From contig JAGXKN010000014.1 in NCBI GenBank assembly GCA_018335195.1, forward strand, positions 1 through 64,000: a stretch of DNA of 64,000 bases. Reading direction: 5' to 3'. Shown one piece after another: positions 16,826-27,760 of the stretch. A program made the translations under genes and the position numbers. The stretch comes from Desulfobacterales bacterium (GTDB lineage: Bacteria > Desulfobacterota > Desulfobacteria > Desulfobacterales > Desulfosalsimonadaceae). The notes under the pieces were generated by a model. It was not told the origin of the DNA. It did no database searches and saw nothing but the letters and a program-made list of their open reading frames with translations. Position 1 is the stretch's first letter; each line of letters starts with the position of its first letter.

Positions 16826-17280
16826 CGGCCGGTGTGCCCGAATCCGCCGGTGTTCCGGTCCGATTCATCCAGGGCGTCCACCAGGTCGATCCGGGCCCGG
16901 CAGACCCGGCTGATAACCATTTGGGCGATGCGGTCGCCCCGGCTGACGGTATAAGGCGTTTTTCCGTGGTTGATGAGCCCCACCCGGATTTCCCCGCGGT
17001 AATCCGCGTCAATGGTGCCCGGGGAATTGATCAGCCCGATGCCATGCTTGACCGCAAGTCCGCTTCTGGGCCGGATCTGGGCTTCTTGATCCTCGGGGAG
17101 GCATACCGCAAATCCCGTGGGGATCAACTGGATCTCTCCGGGCTCAAGCCGGACCGGCCGGGTAACTGCCGCACACAGATCCATGCCCGCGGATTGGGCG
17201 GTCATGTACTGCGGCGGCGGAATGTCCCCGTCGGCTTCCGGTCTGACCCGCAGGCATTTTATGACAAAAGCGTCAGTCAT
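16822..17280 (-). CDS. dut: Deoxyuridine 5'-triphosphate nucleotidohydrolase
   Basis: The 152-residue trimeric dUTPase shows its motifs in order: SAGMDLCA (1), [12 protein letters not shown] (2), [14 protein letters not shown] (3), [10 protein letters not shown] (4) and the C-terminal GGFGHTG (5) that closes over the active site. It hydrolyses dUTP to dUMP, preventing uracil incorporation into DNA. The frame is open further upstream, but the ATG at 17278-17280 gives the canonical length. It lies 13 bases after the pnp stop and overlaps the following hydrolase by four bases. Confidence 0.96.
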   Translation of the reverse strand: MTDAFVIKCLRVRPEADGDIPPPQYMTAQSAGMDLCAAVTRPVRLEPGEIQLIPTGFAVCLPEDQEAQIRPRSGLAVKHGIGLINSPGTIDADYRGEIRVGLINHGKTPYTVSRGDRIAQMVISRVCRARIDLVDALDESDRNTGGFGHTGR

Positions 17281-17293
17281 CCGGGTTGCGGAA

Positions 17294-19495
17294 TTATTTG
17301 TCGCCGGGATTTCTCTTTGGCCCGCGCTTGTCCCGGTTGTCCCTGTCGCGGGGGCCGCGGTTGCCGCTCTGATTTTTCGGCGGGCGGCTGTCCTTGCCGG
17401 CATCCGCCTCGCTTTTCTCCGGTGCTTCGAGCAGCGCCTTGTGGCTTAAGCGGATTTTGCCGTCCCGGATGTCAATGACCTTGACCTGGAGCGGATCGCC
17501 TTCCTTGACCACGTCTGTGACGCTTTTGACCCGGTAATGCGCCAGTTCGGAAATATGCACCAGCCCCTCGGTCTTGGGCTTGATCTGGACAAAAGCACCG
17601 AAATCCGTGGTCCGGACCACCGTGCCTTCGTAAACTTCCCCGATTTCGGGTTCGGATCCGATGTCCTTGATAATCTGCTCGGCGGCCTCGCCTTCTTCCT
17701 TGGAAAATGCGGCGATTTTTACAAGGCCGGTGTCATTGATTTCGATCTGGGTGTTGGTATCGTTCTGGATCTGCCGGATATGCTTGCCGCCCGGGCCGAT
17801 GAGCTCCCCGATGCGCTCCGGGCTGATCTGGACGTTGATGACATTGGGCGCATACGGGGAAAGCTCCTGCCGCGGTGCGTTGATGGTCTCCTCCATGCGG
17901 TCCAGTATGTGCAGACGTCCCTGCTTGGCCTGCTCCAGGGCCTTTTCCATGATATCCCTGGACAGTTCGGTGATCTTGATGTCCATTTGCAGGGCGGTGA
18001 TCCCGTAGCGGGTGCCTGCCACCTTGAAATCCATGTCTCCGAAATGATCCTCGTCACCGAGGATGTCCGAGAGGACCACGGATTTCTCCCCGTCTGTGAT
18101 CAGCCCCATGGCAATGCCGGAGACCGGCGCGGTGACCGGAACACCCCCGTCCATCAGCGCCATGCTCGAGGCGCAAACCGTGGCCATAGAGGAGGAGCCG
18201 TTGGATTCCAGCACTTCGGAAACCAGCCGGATGGTGTAGTCAAAGTTTTCCTTGGCCGGCACGACCTTTTCTATGGCCCGCTTGGCCAGTGCGCCGTGGC
18301 CGATATCCCTGCGGCTCGGTCCGCCGGGCCGCTTGACCTCGCCAACGGAATAGGGCGGAAAGTTATAGTGCAGCAGAAACGGGTAGGTTTCATCGCCCAG
18401 CAGGGTTTCCACCCGCTGTTCATCCTGTCCCGATCCCAGGGTCAGGGCGGCCAGCACCTGGGTTTCGCCCCGGGTAAACAGTGCGCTGCCGTGGACCCGG
18501 GGCAGCATTCCGGCCTCACAGGTAATCTGGCGTACTTCGTCAAAGGCGCGGTTGTCAATGCGCTGGCCCTGGTTCAATGCCATATCGCGGCAGATCTCGT
18601 TCTGGATCTCATGCAGGATCTCGCCGGCATCGGCCTTGTGTTCCGCGTATTCCTCGCCCAGGGCTTCAATGGCCGCTGCCCGGATATTGCCCAAAGCTTC
18701 GCGGCGCTCGATTTTGTCGGGGATTCGCACGGCCTCCCGGATCCGGTCGGCCGCCAGCTGCTCTAGGCGTTCGGCCAGGCCGGCGTCTTTTTCCTCCTGG
18801 AAAAAGGCCCGTTTTTCCCTTCCGATGCTGTCTCTGAGCTTTTCCTGGATATCGATCAGGGGCTGCATTTCCTGGTGTGCAAAGTAGATGGCCGCCAGCA
18901 TCTCCGATTCGGAAACGAAATTGCCGCCGCCCTCCACCATGATGATACCGGTTCTGGATCCGGCCACGATCAGGTTAATATCCGAGTCCGCCCACTGGCC
19001 GAGGGTCGGGTTGACAACATACTGGTTGTCGATCCGCCCCACCCGGACGCAGGCAATCGGGCCTTCAAACGGGATGTCCGAGGTTTCAAGGGCTGCCGAG
19101 GCCCCGATCATGGCCAGCACGTCCGGCTCGTTTTCCTTGTCCATGGACAGGACCGTGGCAATAACCTGGGTTTCATAGTTGTAGCCCTTTGGAAACAGCG
19201 GACGGATGGGCCGGTCAATGAGACGGGCGGTCAGGGTTTCCTTTTCGCTGGGCCGGCCGATTTCCCGGCGGAAGTAATTGCCCGGGATTCGCCCGGCGGC
19301 ATAGATTTTTTCCTGATATTCCACGGTCAGGGGCAGGAAGTTGACATCCCGTTGATCCTCTGCCGAAACCGCGGTGACCAGTACCATGGTTTCCCCGTAC
19401 TGGACCAGTACCGAGCCGGAGGCCTGCTTGGCCAGCTTGCCGGCCTGAATGCTCAGCGTTTCCCCGCCGATCTGGGTTTTAAATGATATTTCCAT
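17294..19495 (-). CDS. pnp: Polyribonucleotide nucleotidyltransferase (PNPase)
   Basis: This 733-residue protein has two RNase PH domains (the second with the active block [18 protein letters not shown]), a KH domain ([15 protein letters not shown]) and an S1 domain ([18 protein letters not shown]). A basic Gly/Arg/Asp-rich tail of about 35 residues follows S1. It degrades RNA 3' to 5' by phosphorolysis and forms part of the RNA decay machinery. It follows rpsO, the widely conserved rpsO-pnp pairing. Confidence 0.98.
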   Translation of the reverse strand: MEISFKTQIGGETLSIQAGKLAKQASGSVLVQYGETMVLVTAVSAEDQRDVNFLPLTVEYQEKIYAAGRIPGNYFRREIGRPSEKETLTARLIDRPIRPLFPKGYNYETQVIATVLSMDKENEPDVLAMIGASAALETSDIPFEGPIACVRVGRIDNQYVVNPTLGQWADSDINLIVAGSRTGIIMVEGGGNFVSESEMLAAIYFAHQEMQPLIDIQEKLRDSIGREKRAFFQEEKDAGLAERLEQLAADRIREAVRIPDKIERREALGNIRAAAIEALGEEYAEHKADAGEILHEIQNEICRDMALNQGQRIDNRAFDEVRQITCEAGMLPRVHGSALFTRGETQVLAALTLGSGQDEQRVETLLGDETYPFLLHYNFPPYSVGEVKRPGGPSRRDIGHGALAKRAIEKVVPAKENFDYTIRLVSEVLESNGSSSMATVCASSMALMDGGVPVTAPVSGIAMGLITDGEKSVVLSDILGDEDHFGDMDFKVAGTRYGITALQMDIKITELSRDIMEKALEQAKQGRLHILDRMEETINAPRQELSPYAPNVINVQISPERIGELIGPGGKHIRQIQNDTNTQIEINDTGLVKIAAFSKEEGEAAEQIIKDIGSEPEIGEVYEGTVVRTTDFGAFVQIKPKTEGLVHISELAHYRVKSVTDVVKEGDPLQVKVIDIRDGKIRLSHKALLEAPEKSEADAGKDSRPPKNQSGNRGPRDRDNRDKRGPKRNPGDK

Positions 19496-19540
19496 AATTG
19501 ACTCCTGAGGTGCTCAACAAGAATACGGGTTTCCCCTTGG

Positions 19541-19546
19541 ATTATA
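19541..19546 (-). promoter_or_regulatory. Candidate -10 element for pnp
   Basis: A perfect TATAAT on the minus strand about 45 bases before the pnp start, without a good -35 at the right distance. A TGCCGG/CCGGCA hairpin without a T-run lies upstream at about 19598-19616. Read-through from rpsO is as likely as separate initiation. Confidence 0.3.
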
Positions 19547-19673
19547 AGGGTTCGCGTTTTACAGTAATTGAGGACCGTTTGTAAGATGTATTGCCGGTTT
19601 TTTCCGGCATTTTCGCCTATATGCGCAGATTTCCATTGATTGCTCTTTGCATGTTTCGAAAGAGGCGACGATG

Positions 19674-19943
19674 TTATTTCCGAATGCCGAGCTGCTTGAT
19701 CAGGTCCCGGTATCTGTTGATATCCTGGTTTTTGAGGTAGTTTAACAAGCGGCGCCGCTTGCCGACCATCACAAGAAGCCCCCGGCGGGAGTGGTGGTCT
19801 TTCTTGTGGCTTTTCAGGTGCTCGGTCAGGTTGATGATGCGCTCGGTGAGCAAAGCGATCTGTACCTCGGGCGATCCGGTATCAACATCGTGGCGCTTGA
19901 ATTTTTCGATAGTTCCCTGTTTGTCTTCCATGGCGATATTCAC
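19674..19943 (-). CDS. rpsO: 30S ribosomal protein S15
   Basis: This 89-residue S15 has the rRNA-binding core [16 protein letters not shown] and [21 protein letters not shown] start at the GTG 19941-19943, five bases after AGGAGGG, gives exactly the usual length of 89; the frame extends a few codons further but without a ribosome site. S15 is a primary 16S rRNA binding protein. The order rpsO then pnp is the classical arrangement, and truB lies just upstream. Confidence 0.97.
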   Translation of the reverse strand: MNIAMEDKQGTIEKFKRHDVDTGSPEVQIALLTERIINLTEHLKSHKKDHHSRRGLLVMVGKRRRLLNYLKNQDINRYRDLIKQLGIRK

Positions 19944-20075
19944 TGTACCCTCCTGTATCAATGTCGCTTATTTAAAGCCTTGTTTTCGGTATTAACCAGA
20001 AAAATCCGGTTAACCCTTTTGCGGTTTTCCTGTCAATAATTTCGAATTTATTTCCTTGTATCACAATTACCCGTT

Positions 20076-21041
20076 TTAATGAAAGACGCAACAATAAGAA
20101 TATACAGATTCGTCCCGGTTTTTTTCAATTACCGCCAGCAGTCGGTTTTCATTGTCCGTAATTTTGACAAATCCCGTATTTTCATCCGCTGCCGCCGCCT
20201 GCAGCTCCATGGCGGAGATCTGCCTGCCGTGCCGGATTTTTTCCGCCAGGGCGGCATCTGCCACATGGGCGGGCATGCCGCGCAGGGCCGCTGCCATGGG
20301 GATGACAAACGGCGCCAGGTCCGCGGGCGTCCCGACGGCCTCCAGGTCTTCAGGCTTTGCGGCCTCTTCAAGGGTAAACCCGGAACTTTCCATACGGATC
20401 AGTTCCTTTAAGTGCCCCCCGCTTCCAAGCGCTTTGCCGATATCCGCGCAAAGGGTGCGGATATAAGTGCCCCCGCTGCATGAGACCTCAAACCCGATAT
20501 CCGGCAGGGTCACTTGCGTAACGCGGATATCGTGAATTTCCACCGTGCGGGGCGGTTTCTCCACGGGTGTTCCGGCCCGTGCGTACTTGTAAAGCGGCAC
20601 GCCGTTGTGCTTGAGAGCGGAATAAGCCGGCGGCACCTGCTGGATTGGTCCGATAAATCCCTCGACTGTATCCCGGATCCGTTGTTCGGAAATATCCGGG
20701 ACCCGATGTTCGCACACAACTCGTCCGGTGCGGTCCAGGGTGTCGGTTTCCGTGCCGAGTCTGAGCACGCCCGCATATTTTTTCCTCCCGTGAAGAAAAA
20801 ATCGGGACAGGCGCGTGGCGCGGTTTATCGGGCAAATGAGCACACCGGTGGCGAAAGGGTCCAGCGTGCCGGCATGCCCGGCCTTTGTAACTCCGGCAAG
20901 CCGCTTAATCCGGCTGACCACCGCAGCCGAGGTTTTTGCCGCAGGCTTGTCCACCACGACGATTCCGTCCCCGGCACTTGGGGTCTTGGCCGGCGATTTG
21001 CGGCCACGAGATTGTTTCAACGCCTCATTGATCTCTTGCAT
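20076..21041 (-). CDS. truB: tRNA pseudouridine-55 synthase
   Basis: The 321-residue TruB has the catalytic-Asp motif GHAGTLDPFATGVL, the YAGVLRLG strand and the FEVSCSGGTYIRTL block. It isomerises U55 in the T-loop of tRNAs. The N-terminus carries a short basic extension (QSRGRKSPAKTPSAG). It sits in the nusA-infB-rbfA-nrnA-truB-rpsO-pnp run and starts only five bases after the nrnA stop. Confidence 0.97.
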   Translation of the reverse strand: MQEINEALKQSRGRKSPAKTPSAGDGIVVVDKPAAKTSAAVVSRIKRLAGVTKAGHAGTLDPFATGVLICPINRATRLSRFFLHGRKKYAGVLRLGTETDTLDRTGRVVCEHRVPDISEQRIRDTVEGFIGPIQQVPPAYSALKHNGVPLYKYARAGTPVEKPPRTVEIHDIRVTQVTLPDIGFEVSCSGGTYIRTLCADIGKALGSGGHLKELIRMESSGFTLEEAAKPEDLEAVGTPADLAPFVIPMAAALRGMPAHVADAALAEKIRHGRQISAMELQAAAADENTGFVKITDNENRLLAVIEKNRDESVYSYCCVFH

Positions 21042-21046
21042 AAAGG

Positions 21047-22030
21047 TTATAAGCGATCCGAAATCGAATACAGCTGGTGTTTCAGTTCCGGCAGTGTGCT
21101 CTGGATGTCAAAGCCTGCGGCGCTCCGATGTCCCCCGCCGCCGAAGACCGCGGCGAGGTTGGCCACATCCACCGAACCGTCGGATCTCAGGCTTACGTGG
21201 TATGCGCTGCCGTTTTTCGACCGTATCCGTCTGCCGCTTGCCCTTTCGTAGAGCAGGGCCGCTACCTTGACATTCTCGATGCGCCTGGCGTAGTTGATCA
21301 GTCCGCTGACATCCGTGATCGAGGTTCCCGTAGCATGGAGCATGTTCTGGGTCAATGTCATAATTGAGAGTCTGCCGTTTTCCGAGACCTCGATGGTGTC
21401 AAAAAGCATGTTCAGCAGTTTGACCCGTCTGAGGGATATGGTTTCATACACGTGATGGGCCACCTTGTGGGGATCAGCCCCCTGGCAGACCATTTCATGG
21501 CAGATTTTAAAAGCTTCCTGCGTGGTATTTGAAAACCGGAACGAACCCGTATCCGCCATGATGCCGGTATAAATGGCATAGGCCACGGCCTTTGTAATCG
21601 GGATGTCCATGGCCGAAATCAGCCGGTAAACCAGCTCCGTGGTCGCCGAAGCCCCGGGATCGATGAGCTGGTAATTGCCGAAGCGGCTGTTGGTCAGGTG
21701 GTGATCAATATTGATGATTGTCGGAATCCGGCTGACGGACTCTGCTGCATCCCCCACGCGCTGCAGATCCGAGCAGTCCAGAATAATGGCAGTATCATAT
21801 GACTGCATATCACCGGCTTCGTTCTTGATGCGGTGAATCGAGGGCAGAAAGTTGTATACCGCCGGCAGCACGCTTTCGTTGTATAATTGTACCTTCTTTT
21901 TTATCTCTTCCAGCGCCAGGCCGAGGCTCAGCAGGGAGCCGACGGCATCGCCGTCCGGATGGATATGTGTGGCCAGCAGTATTTGCTTACTCTGTGTCAG
22001 TTGTTGAATGATCTGATTCATTTTCTTCAT
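21047..22030 (-). CDS. nrnA: DHH-family bifunctional oligoribonuclease / PAP phosphatase
   Basis: This 327-residue DHH/DHHA1 phosphoesterase has THIHPDGDAVGSLLSLG (motif I), ILDCSD (II), NIDHHLTN (DHH, III) and the DHHA1 motif GGGGHRSAAGF. NrnA degrades short RNA oligomers and dephosphorylates 3'-phosphoadenosine 5'-phosphate. The start overlaps the end of rbfA by 44 bases; an alternative ATG nine bases downstream is possible. Confidence 0.93.
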   Translation of the reverse strand: MKKMNQIIQQLTQSKQILLATHIHPDGDAVGSLLSLGLALEEIKKKVQLYNESVLPAVYNFLPSIHRIKNEAGDMQSYDTAIILDCSDLQRVGDAAESVSRIPTIINIDHHLTNSRFGNYQLIDPGASATTELVYRLISAMDIPITKAVAYAIYTGIMADTGSFRFSNTTQEAFKICHEMVCQGADPHKVAHHVYETISLRRVKLLNMLFDTIEVSENGRLSIMTLTQNMLHATGTSITDVSGLINYARRIENVKVAALLYERASGRRIRSKNGSAYHVSLRSDGSVDVANLAAVFGGGGHRSAAGFDIQSTLPELKHQLYSISDRL

Positions 22031-22367
22031 GCAGGCGCTTGATCACACGTTCAATATGCATTCCGTATTCGATGGACTCGTCGTAGAAGAATCTCAGATC
22101 CGGCATATAGCGAAGCTCCAGGCTCTGGGCAAGGGCGCGCTTGATGTAGCCGTGGGCCTTTCGAAAGCCTGCGGCCGCCTCCTCCCGGCTTGAAAATTGC
22201 CCGGAGGTGACAAAATAAATCCTTGCCAGCTTCAGGTCCGCTGTCATTTTTACCCCCGTGATGGAAACCGAGCTCAGACGCGGATCCTTGATGGATCTTT
22301 GCAGAATTTCCGAAAGGGTTTGCTGGATTAACCCGCTGACCCTTTCTGCGCGATCATATGGTTTCAT
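21987..22367 (-). CDS. rbfA: 30S ribosome-binding factor A
   Basis: The 126-residue KH-like RbfA starts MKPYDRAERVSGLIQQTLSEI and continues with KDPRLSSVSITGVKMTADL and the LRYMPDLRFFYDESIEYG strand. It binds the immature 30S subunit during maturation of the 16S 5' end. Its start overlaps the DUF503 stop (ATGA), and its end overlaps nrnA. The last ten residues are acidic. Confidence 0.96.
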   Translation of the reverse strand: MKPYDRAERVSGLIQQTLSEILQRSIKDPRLSSVSITGVKMTADLKLARIYFVTSGQFSSREEAAAGFRKAHGYIKRALAQSLELRYMPDLRFFYDESIEYGMHIERVIKRLHEENESDHSTTDTE

Positions 22368-22651
22368 ATGTTGACGATCTCCGTTTCCGTATCAATGATC
22401 TCCGCAAGGGCCATCCGGTAAATAAACTCGAAGAGTTTGTCGATCTGCGAATTGATTTTCCGGCGGTCGTTTCCGACCAGGGCGAAACCGATCTTGGCCC
22501 GCTGGTGGATATCATTGAAATCAACCTCGGCAACAGCGGCGTTAAAGCCGTTCTTGCTTCGGGAGACAATCGACTTGATGATTTTGCGTTTTTCCTTGAG
22601 TCCGTGGCACTCATCGAGCCGGAGCGTGATGGTGCCGAAACCGATCACCAT
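22364..22651 (-). CDS. DUF503 (YlxP-like) protein
   Basis: The 95-residue protein has the DUF503 hallmarks: LRLDECHGLKEKRKIIKSIV, AVAEVDFNDIHQRAKIGFAL and a C-terminal helix. The family is a small ferredoxin-like fold encoded between infB and rbfA in many bacteria (YlxP in Bacillus). Its exact role is not established, though position suggests ribosome assembly. It begins six bases after infB ends and shares ATGA with rbfA. Confidence 0.92.
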   Translation of the reverse strand: MVIGFGTITLRLDECHGLKEKRKIIKSIVSRSKNGFNAAVAEVDFNDIHQRAKIGFALVGNDRRKINSQIDKLFEFIYRMALAEIIDTETEIVNI

Positions 22652-22657
22652 GGCGAC

Positions 22658-25504
22658 TTATTCAATTACCGGTTTGATTTCTTCGAGGTAATAGCACTCG
22701 ATGATATCGCCGATCTTGATATCGTTGAATCTCTCAATGCCCATACCGCATTCGTAATTGTGCGTGACTTCGCGGACATCGTCCTTGTAGCGCTTCAGCG
22801 AGGCGAGCTTGCCTTCATGCATCACGATGCCATCCCGGATGAGGCGGATGGGCTGTCCGCGCTGAATCTTGCCTTCAAGCACCATGCATCCGGCAACCGT
22901 TCCCATGCTCGGCACGGAAAACACCTGGCGGACTTCAGCCCGTCCCAGCACGCGCTCCTCGTAGGTCGAAGACATCATTCCCACCATGGCGTCCTTGATT
23001 TCCCGGATCGCGTTGTAAATCACGTTGTAATACCGGATATCCACGTTTTCTTCCTCTGCCAGGTGGGCCACCTTGGCCGAGGGCCGCACGTTAAATCCGA
23101 GAATAATGGCGTTTGAGACCGCGGCCAGGGAAACGTCGGATTCGTGGATGGCCCCGGCGGCCGAATGCACCACGTTGACCTTGACCTCGTCTGTGGACAG
23201 CCGGGTCAGCGAATCCTTCAGCGCTTCGATCGAACCCTGGACGTCGGCCTTGATAATCAGGTTCAAGTCCCGGACCTCGCCTTCCTGCATTTTTTCATAC
23301 AGGCTTTCCAGGCTCATGCGGGTGGTCTTGGACAGATCCTTGGAGCGCTGTTTTTCCAGCCGGTGTTCGCTGACCTGCTTGGCGTTCTTCTCGTCATCCA
23401 CGGCAACAAGCTCGTCGCCCGCCCCCGGGACACCTGAAAGCCCGATGATTTCGACCGGGTACGACGGAGTGGCGGTTTTCACGGGCTTGCCCATGTCATC
23501 GAACATGGCCCGGACTTTTCCGTAGTAAACCCCGGAAACCACCGGATCCCCGGTGTGCAGGGTGCCTTCCCGGATCAGCACCGTGGCCACCGGGCCCCGG
23601 CCGCTTTCCAGCTTGGATTCGATGATATAGCCACGTGCGTGCTTGTTGGGATTGGCCTTGAGTTCCTGCACTTCGGCCTGGAGCAGAACCATTTCCAGCA
23701 GATCGTCGAGCCCGCTCTGCTGCTTTGCCGAAACCGGCACGCATATGGTCTCTCCTCCCCATTCTTCCGGGACCAGGTCCTTTTCAGCCAGTTCCCGCTT
23801 GATTTTTTCCTGGTCTGCATTTGCCTTGTCCACCTTGTTAATGGCCACGATGATCGGAACCCCGGCTGCCCGGGCATGATCGATGGCCTCGCTGGTCTGG
23901 GGCATCACACCGTCGTCTGCGGCGACCACCAGGATCACCAGATCCGTGACCTTGGCCCCCCGCGACCGCATGGCTGTAAATGCTTCATGGCCGGGCGTAT
24001 CCAAAAAGATGATGTCGCCGTTTTCATAGGGCACCCGGTAGGCGCCGATGTGCTGAGTGATTCCGCCGGCTTCCTTTTCCGTGATCTTGGAATGCCGGAT
24101 TACATCGAGAAGCGAGGTCTTCCCGTGGTCCACGTGTCCCATAATGGTGACCACCGGCGGTCGGTATTCAAGATGTTCCGGGGCATCCGCTTCGCTCTGG
24201 AACACCGCGTCTTCTTCAAAGGAGGCCTTTTCCACTTCAAAACTGTATTCCGCGGCAAGCAGCTCGGCGGTTTCAAAATCAATGCTCTGGTTGAGCGTGA
24301 CCATCATGCCCATTTCCATCAGGCGCTTGATCAGTTCGTTGCCCTTGATTCCCATACGCTTGGCAAGATCCGAGAGCACCACGGTCTCATCAATCTTGAT
24401 GCGCCGCTTGATGGCCTTGGGCGTGGTCGCCTGGGGCTTTTGCTCGGCCGTGGGCCGGGTGGCCTTGCCCTTTTTTTTGCCTTTCTTGGCCCGCCCGAAG
24501 CGGTTGTCATAAAGCGCATCGCCTTCCACGACTTCCTTGCGCTTGAAAGAAGCCTTTTTCTTTCCGCCCTTTTTGGCCTTTTCGGTCTCGGTAACCGGTT
24601 CGTCGGCATCGGCTCGTTTTTTCTTTTTGGTCCGGGGCTTTTCTTCTTCAGTTGCAGGTTTTGCCGTTTTTTCCGCGGGCGCCTCGGTCTCAGGTGCGGG
24701 GGCTTTGGGCTCGGGGGCTTCGATGGTCCTGGGTTCCGACTTTTCTTCGGGCTCCGGCATCCGGATAATCTTGGCAGGCGCGCCCTTTTTGCCCTTTTTC
24801 CTGGCTTTTTTGGGCTTTTCCTCCTGTTTTTCCGCTTGGCCCGGCGGCTCTTCTCCGGCGGGCGCTTGTGCCTTGGCTGACCGGCTTTCGGATTCCGCGG
24901 GCTGTTTTTCGGGCTCCCCGGCTCCGGGTTGCTGGTCGGTGGCTTCTGCAGCCTGCTCGGCATCAGGGGTTTCCTCTGCGGCCGGCCCGGCTGTTTGCGT
25001 TTCTTCTGCTGCCTTATCCCGGCTGATTTCCCCGGGCGCCGCCGGTGCTTCCGGTGCTTGTTCCGCCTCGGGTTCGGCTGTTTTCTCTTCGGGCTGCCCG
25101 GCTTCGGCTTCACCGGCGGCGGATGGGGCGGCCGCAGTTTCCTCAGGAGCCTGCTTCCCGGGATCTGCAGTGCGGACTCCGGGTGTTTCCTGCTGCGCCC
25201 CGGGCGTTTCAGCCTGCGGGGCGGCGGGTTGTTCCGGCTGTTGTTGGGCTTTGGCCGTCTCGGTGCGGGGTTCGGCCGCTGCCTTTCTTCGCCGGCGAAT
25301 CACGTTGGGTCTGACCCGGGTATCCTCGACTTCAGCTTCTTTTTTCGCGCCGAAAATATGGTTTTTCACATGATTCACGGTATCCTCTTCCAGAGAACTC
25401 AGGTGACTGGAAACTTCTATATCCATTTCCCGGATCTTGTCCAGAAGCTCTTTGTTGTTCATGTTCAGCTCTCTGGCGAGCTCAAATACTCTGCGTTTTG
25501 CCAT
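22658..25504 (-). CDS. infB: Translation initiation factor IF-2
   Basis: The 948-residue IF-2 has an IF2_N domain at each end of its N-terminal region ([20 protein letters not shown] and the second near [18 protein letters not shown]), joined by about 270 residues of Ala/Glu/Pro/Lys low-complexity linker. The GTPase domain carries GHVDHGKTS (around residue 455), DTPGHEAF and NKVDK; domains II-IV follow. It places initiator tRNA on the 30S subunit. The frame is open further upstream, but the ATG at 25504 with AAGGGGGA fits the family start. It lies 107 bases after nusA. Confidence 0.98.
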   Translation of the reverse strand: MAKRRVFELARELNMNNKELLDKIREMDIEVSSHLSSLEEDTVNHVKNHIFGAKKEAEVEDTRVRPNVIRRRRKAAAEPRTETAKAQQQPEQPAAPQAETPGAQQETPGVRTADPGKQAPEETAAAPSAAGEAEAGQPEEKTAEPEAEQAPEAPAAPGEISRDKAAEETQTAGPAAEETPDAEQAAEATDQQPGAGEPEKQPAESESRSAKAQAPAGEEPPGQAEKQEEKPKKARKKGKKGAPAKIIRMPEPEEKSEPRTIEAPEPKAPAPETEAPAEKTAKPATEEEKPRTKKKKRADADEPVTETEKAKKGGKKKASFKRKEVVEGDALYDNRFGRAKKGKKKGKATRPTAEQKPQATTPKAIKRRIKIDETVVLSDLAKRMGIKGNELIKRLMEMGMMVTLNQSIDFETAELLAAEYSFEVEKASFEEDAVFQSEADAPEHLEYRPPVVTIMGHVDHGKTSLLDVIRHSKITEKEAGGITQHIGAYRVPYENGDIIFLDTPGHEAFTAMRSRGAKVTDLVILVVAADDGVMPQTSEAIDHARAAGVPIIVAINKVDKANADQEKIKRELAEKDLVPEEWGGETICVPVSAKQQSGLDDLLEMVLLQAEVQELKANPNKHARGYIIESKLESGRGPVATVLIREGTLHTGDPVVSGVYYGKVRAMFDDMGKPVKTATPSYPVEIIGLSGVPGAGDELVAVDDEKNAKQVSEHRLEKQRSKDLSKTTRMSLESLYEKMQEGEVRDLNLIIKADVQGSIEALKDSLTRLSTDEVKVNVVHSAAGAIHESDVSLAAVSNAIILGFNVRPSAKVAHLAEEENVDIRYYNVIYNAIREIKDAMVGMMSSTYEERVLGRAEVRQVFSVPSMGTVAGCMVLEGKIQRGQPIRLIRDGIVMHEGKLASLKRYKDDVREVTHNYECGMGIERFNDIKIGDIIECYYLEEIKPVIE

Positions 25505-25611
25505 CCATCCCCCTTGATCGTCCAAGATGCTTTTCCCGAAATCGTGGGACGCCGCTGATGCGCGCGGCGATACAGGATCCAGTGTCAGAGCCTTGTGCAA
25601 TCAAATCTGTT

Positions 25612-26955
25612 TTATTCCCCTGAATTGTTCGGATCCGCATCATCGGCTGCTTCGTCTTCCCCGGCTTCCGGCTCGGCATCCGCCGAGACACCGGGGGTCG
25701 GATCCTGGGGCTTTTCGTTTGATTCCAGGTCACTTGCCGCTTCTTCTATCAGGGTCCGGGCTTCGTCTTCGGTCACCCCGATTTCCTGGACCAGGTCTTC
25801 GGCTGCGGCCTTGCTTAAATCCTCGGTTGAAAAATATCCTTTCTCAAACAGCAAATTGGCCAGAGCTTCGTGCACGCCCGAGAGGTTCATCAAGGACTGG
25901 AATCCTGATTGTAAACCTTCATTATAGCGTGTTTCGCTGATAACATCAAGGTGCCATCCGGTCAGCCTGGAGGCCAGCCGCACATTCTGTCCCTGCTTGC
26001 CGATGGCAATGGACAGGGAGTCATCCGGAACCACCACTTCCATGGTATGGTTGACTTCATCAATGATGACCCTTGAGATTTCAGCCGGAGCCAGAGCGTT
26101 GCACACGAATTTGGCCGGATCGATATGCCAGGGAATGATGTCGATTTTTTCGCCTTTTAATTCCTGGACCACGCTTTGCACCCGGTTGCCCTTGATTCCC
26201 ACGCACGCGCCGACCGGGTCGATATCCGGATCATTGGACCGGACCGCGATTTTCCCCCGGCTGCCGGCTTCCCGCGCCGCACTGATAACGCTGATCATGC
26301 CTTCGGTAATTTCCGGCACTTCGGTTTTAAACAGGCTGATAAGAAACTCCGGATGCGTGCGGGACAGAACGATTTGCGGGCCCCGGCTTTCGTCGTGCAC
26401 CTTGAGGATGTAGGCCCGGATGCGGTCGCCCCGGCGATAAGTCTCATTGGGGATTTGTTCGCGTCTGGGCAGCACGGCTTCAGCCTGGCCGAGATTGACG
26501 ATGATCTCGTTGCGGCTGACCCGCTGGACAATGCCGTTGATGATTTCGCCTTTGCGGTTGATGAAGTTTTCGTACACCACGCTTCGTTCGGCGGCCTTGA
26601 GTTTCTGAATAATTACCTGTTTGGCCGACTGGGCCGCAATACGGCCGAACGTGGTGGTGTCCATCTTGGTGCCCAGGCTGTCGCCGACCTCGCATTCCGG
26701 GTCAAGCTTGCGCCCTTCCTCAAGCGTGATTTCAAAGTCCGGGTCGGTAATTTCCTCGACCACGTTTTTGAACTGGAATACCTCCAGTTCCCCGCTTTCT
26801 TCGTTGTACTGGATTTCTATATCGATCTTATTCCCGAATTTTTTCCGAACCGCGGAGCGCAAGGCTTCTTCCAGGGTTTTAACCAGGACGTAGAAGTCTA
26901 TGCCCTTGTCCTGGCTGACCTGTTCAATAACGCGTTTCATGTCTGTGATCAGCAT
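25612..26955 (-). CDS. nusA: Transcription termination/antitermination factor NusA
   Basis: This 447-residue NusA has an N-terminal RNAP-binding domain ([20 protein letters not shown]), S1 ([18 protein letters not shown]), two KH domains ([20 protein letters not shown] and the [15 protein letters not shown]-like block) and one helix-hairpin-helix-like repeat near the end. The last 40 residues are acidic and Pro-rich. It modulates RNA polymerase pausing and termination. GGAG seven bases upstream supports the ATG at 26955. It overlaps the rimP stop by seven bases. Confidence 0.97.
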   Translation of the reverse strand: MLITDMKRVIEQVSQDKGIDFYVLVKTLEEALRSAVRKKFGNKIDIEIQYNEESGELEVFQFKNVVEEITDPDFEITLEEGRKLDPECEVGDSLGTKMDTTTFGRIAAQSAKQVIIQKLKAAERSVVYENFINRKGEIINGIVQRVSRNEIIVNLGQAEAVLPRREQIPNETYRRGDRIRAYILKVHDESRGPQIVLSRTHPEFLISLFKTEVPEITEGMISVISAAREAGSRGKIAVRSNDPDIDPVGACVGIKGNRVQSVVQELKGEKIDIIPWHIDPAKFVCNALAPAEISRVIIDEVNHTMEVVVPDDSLSIAIGKQGQNVRLASRLTGWHLDVISETRYNEGLQSGFQSLMNLSGVHEALANLLFEKGYFSTEDLSKAAAEDLVQEIGVTEDEARTLIEEAASDLESNEKPQDPTPGVSADAEPEAGEDEAADDADPNNSGE

Positions 26956-27488
26956 TTGTCGTCTCCGTGATAGTTGACCAGTCTGGCTCTTGTCATCTCC
27001 CGGTAAGGTATGGCAACCGTTTCCTGCTCCAGTGTGAGCCGGATCATATCATCCTCTGTAATACCGGCGAGAACGCCTTTGAAATTTTTTTGTCCGCCCA
27101 GCGGTTTGCGGGTTCGGATGCGCGCCGTATGCCCGGCAAAGCGGTTGAAATCCGTCTTTTTCGACAACGGCCGTTCCGGTCCCGGCGAGGAGACCTCCAG
27201 GGTGTAGGGCAGATCGGTCTCCAGCTTGATGTCGAGCAAGTCCCCGAGCTGCCGGGAGACGGTGCTGCAGTCCTCGACGCCGACGCCGTCCGGTTTTTCG
27301 ATAAAAAGGCGAAGCACCCATCCCCCGGGCTCCCGCTGGTACTCCACGTGGACAAGTTCCATGCCCTCTGCGGCGCACAGGGGATCTCCCAGCTCCCATA
27401 CCAGAGAGACAACCTCCTGCGGGGCCACTGATGGTTTTTCTCCGGCTTCCGGTCCGGCCGGTGAATGTTTTTTTTTCGCCTTTTTCAT
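26949..27488 (-). CDS. rimP: Ribosome maturation factor RimP
   Basis: The 179-residue protein has the RimP N-terminal domain (GMELVHVEYQREPGGWVLRL, then VEDCSTVSRQLGDLLD) and the SH3-like C-terminal domain (VSSPGPERPLSKKTDFNRFAG). It aids 30S assembly. The N-terminus has a Lys-rich extension (KKAKKKHSPAGPEAG) beyond the usual start. The ATG at 27488 is chosen; a TTG four codons upstream lies close to the tRNA terminator. It is first in the rimP-nusA-infB operon. Confidence 0.93.
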   Translation of the reverse strand: MKKAKKKHSPAGPEAGEKPSVAPQEVVSLVWELGDPLCAAEGMELVHVEYQREPGGWVLRLFIEKPDGVGVEDCSTVSRQLGDLLDIKLETDLPYTLEVSSPGPERPLSKKTDFNRFAGHTARIRTRKPLGGQKNFKGVLAGITEDDMIRLTLEQETVAIPYREMTRARLVNYHGDDKC

Positions 27489-27506
27489 ATTCCCGTTCAA
27501 ATAAAT

Positions 27507-27531
27507 AAAAAACGGGCAAACAGCCCGTTTT
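27507..27531 (-). terminator. Intrinsic terminator after tRNA-Gly
   Basis: AAAACGGGC (complement arm 27523-27531) and GCCCGTTTT (27509-27517) form a 9-bp stem followed by a T-rich run on the minus strand. It lies 90 bases after the tRNA and immediately before rimP, separating the tRNA transcript from the nusA operon or attenuating read-through into it. Confidence 0.75.
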
Positions 27532-27620
27532 GATCAGCTCTCTCAGCGTTTCGTCCCGGCACCTTTTTCTGCGGCTTCAGCGGCGTGCCAAATGTTGCCG
27601 CTCAGCGCCGCGGAAAAAGA

Positions 27621-27696
27621 TGGAGCGGGCAACGAGATTCGAACTCGCGACACCAAGCTTGGGAAGCTTGTACTCTACCAACTGAGCTATGCCCGC
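27621..27696 (-). tRNA. tRNA-Gly (anticodon CCC)
   Basis: The 76-base cloverleaf has acceptor GCGGGCA/TGCCCGC, D arm GCTC...GAGT, anticodon stem CAAGC/GCTTG with loop TTCCCAA (anticodon CCC, reads GGG), T arm GCGAG-TTCGAAT-CTCGT, discriminator T and an encoded CCA (27621-27623). The anticodon depends on one loop base: GCC would be the common isoacceptor, but CCC is what the sequence shows. Confidence 0.96.
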
Positions 27697-27711
27697 TCAA
27701 ATTCCGGGCCT

Positions 27712-27740
27712 AAAATAGGTAATAAAATCATGTTTGTCAA
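27712..27740 (-). promoter_or_regulatory. Sigma-70-type promoter of tRNA-Gly
   Basis: TTGACA (complement of 27735-27740), 17 bases, then TATTTT (27712-27717), ending 15 bases before the tRNA 5' end. The geometry is that of a stable-RNA promoter. It lies between the merR-like stop codon and the tRNA. Confidence 0.75.
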
Positions 27741-27760
27741 TATCAAAATGGGGGCGGGGG

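Noticed and set aside
20488-21270. Overlapping plus-strand frames across truB and nrnA
   Set aside because: They are shadows of certain minus-strand genes and lack ribosome sites.
23555-24880. 441-codon plus-strand frame antisense to infB
   Set aside because: It is the mirror of the GC-rich, low-complexity IF-2 linker and G domain. IF-2 is certain on the minus strand.
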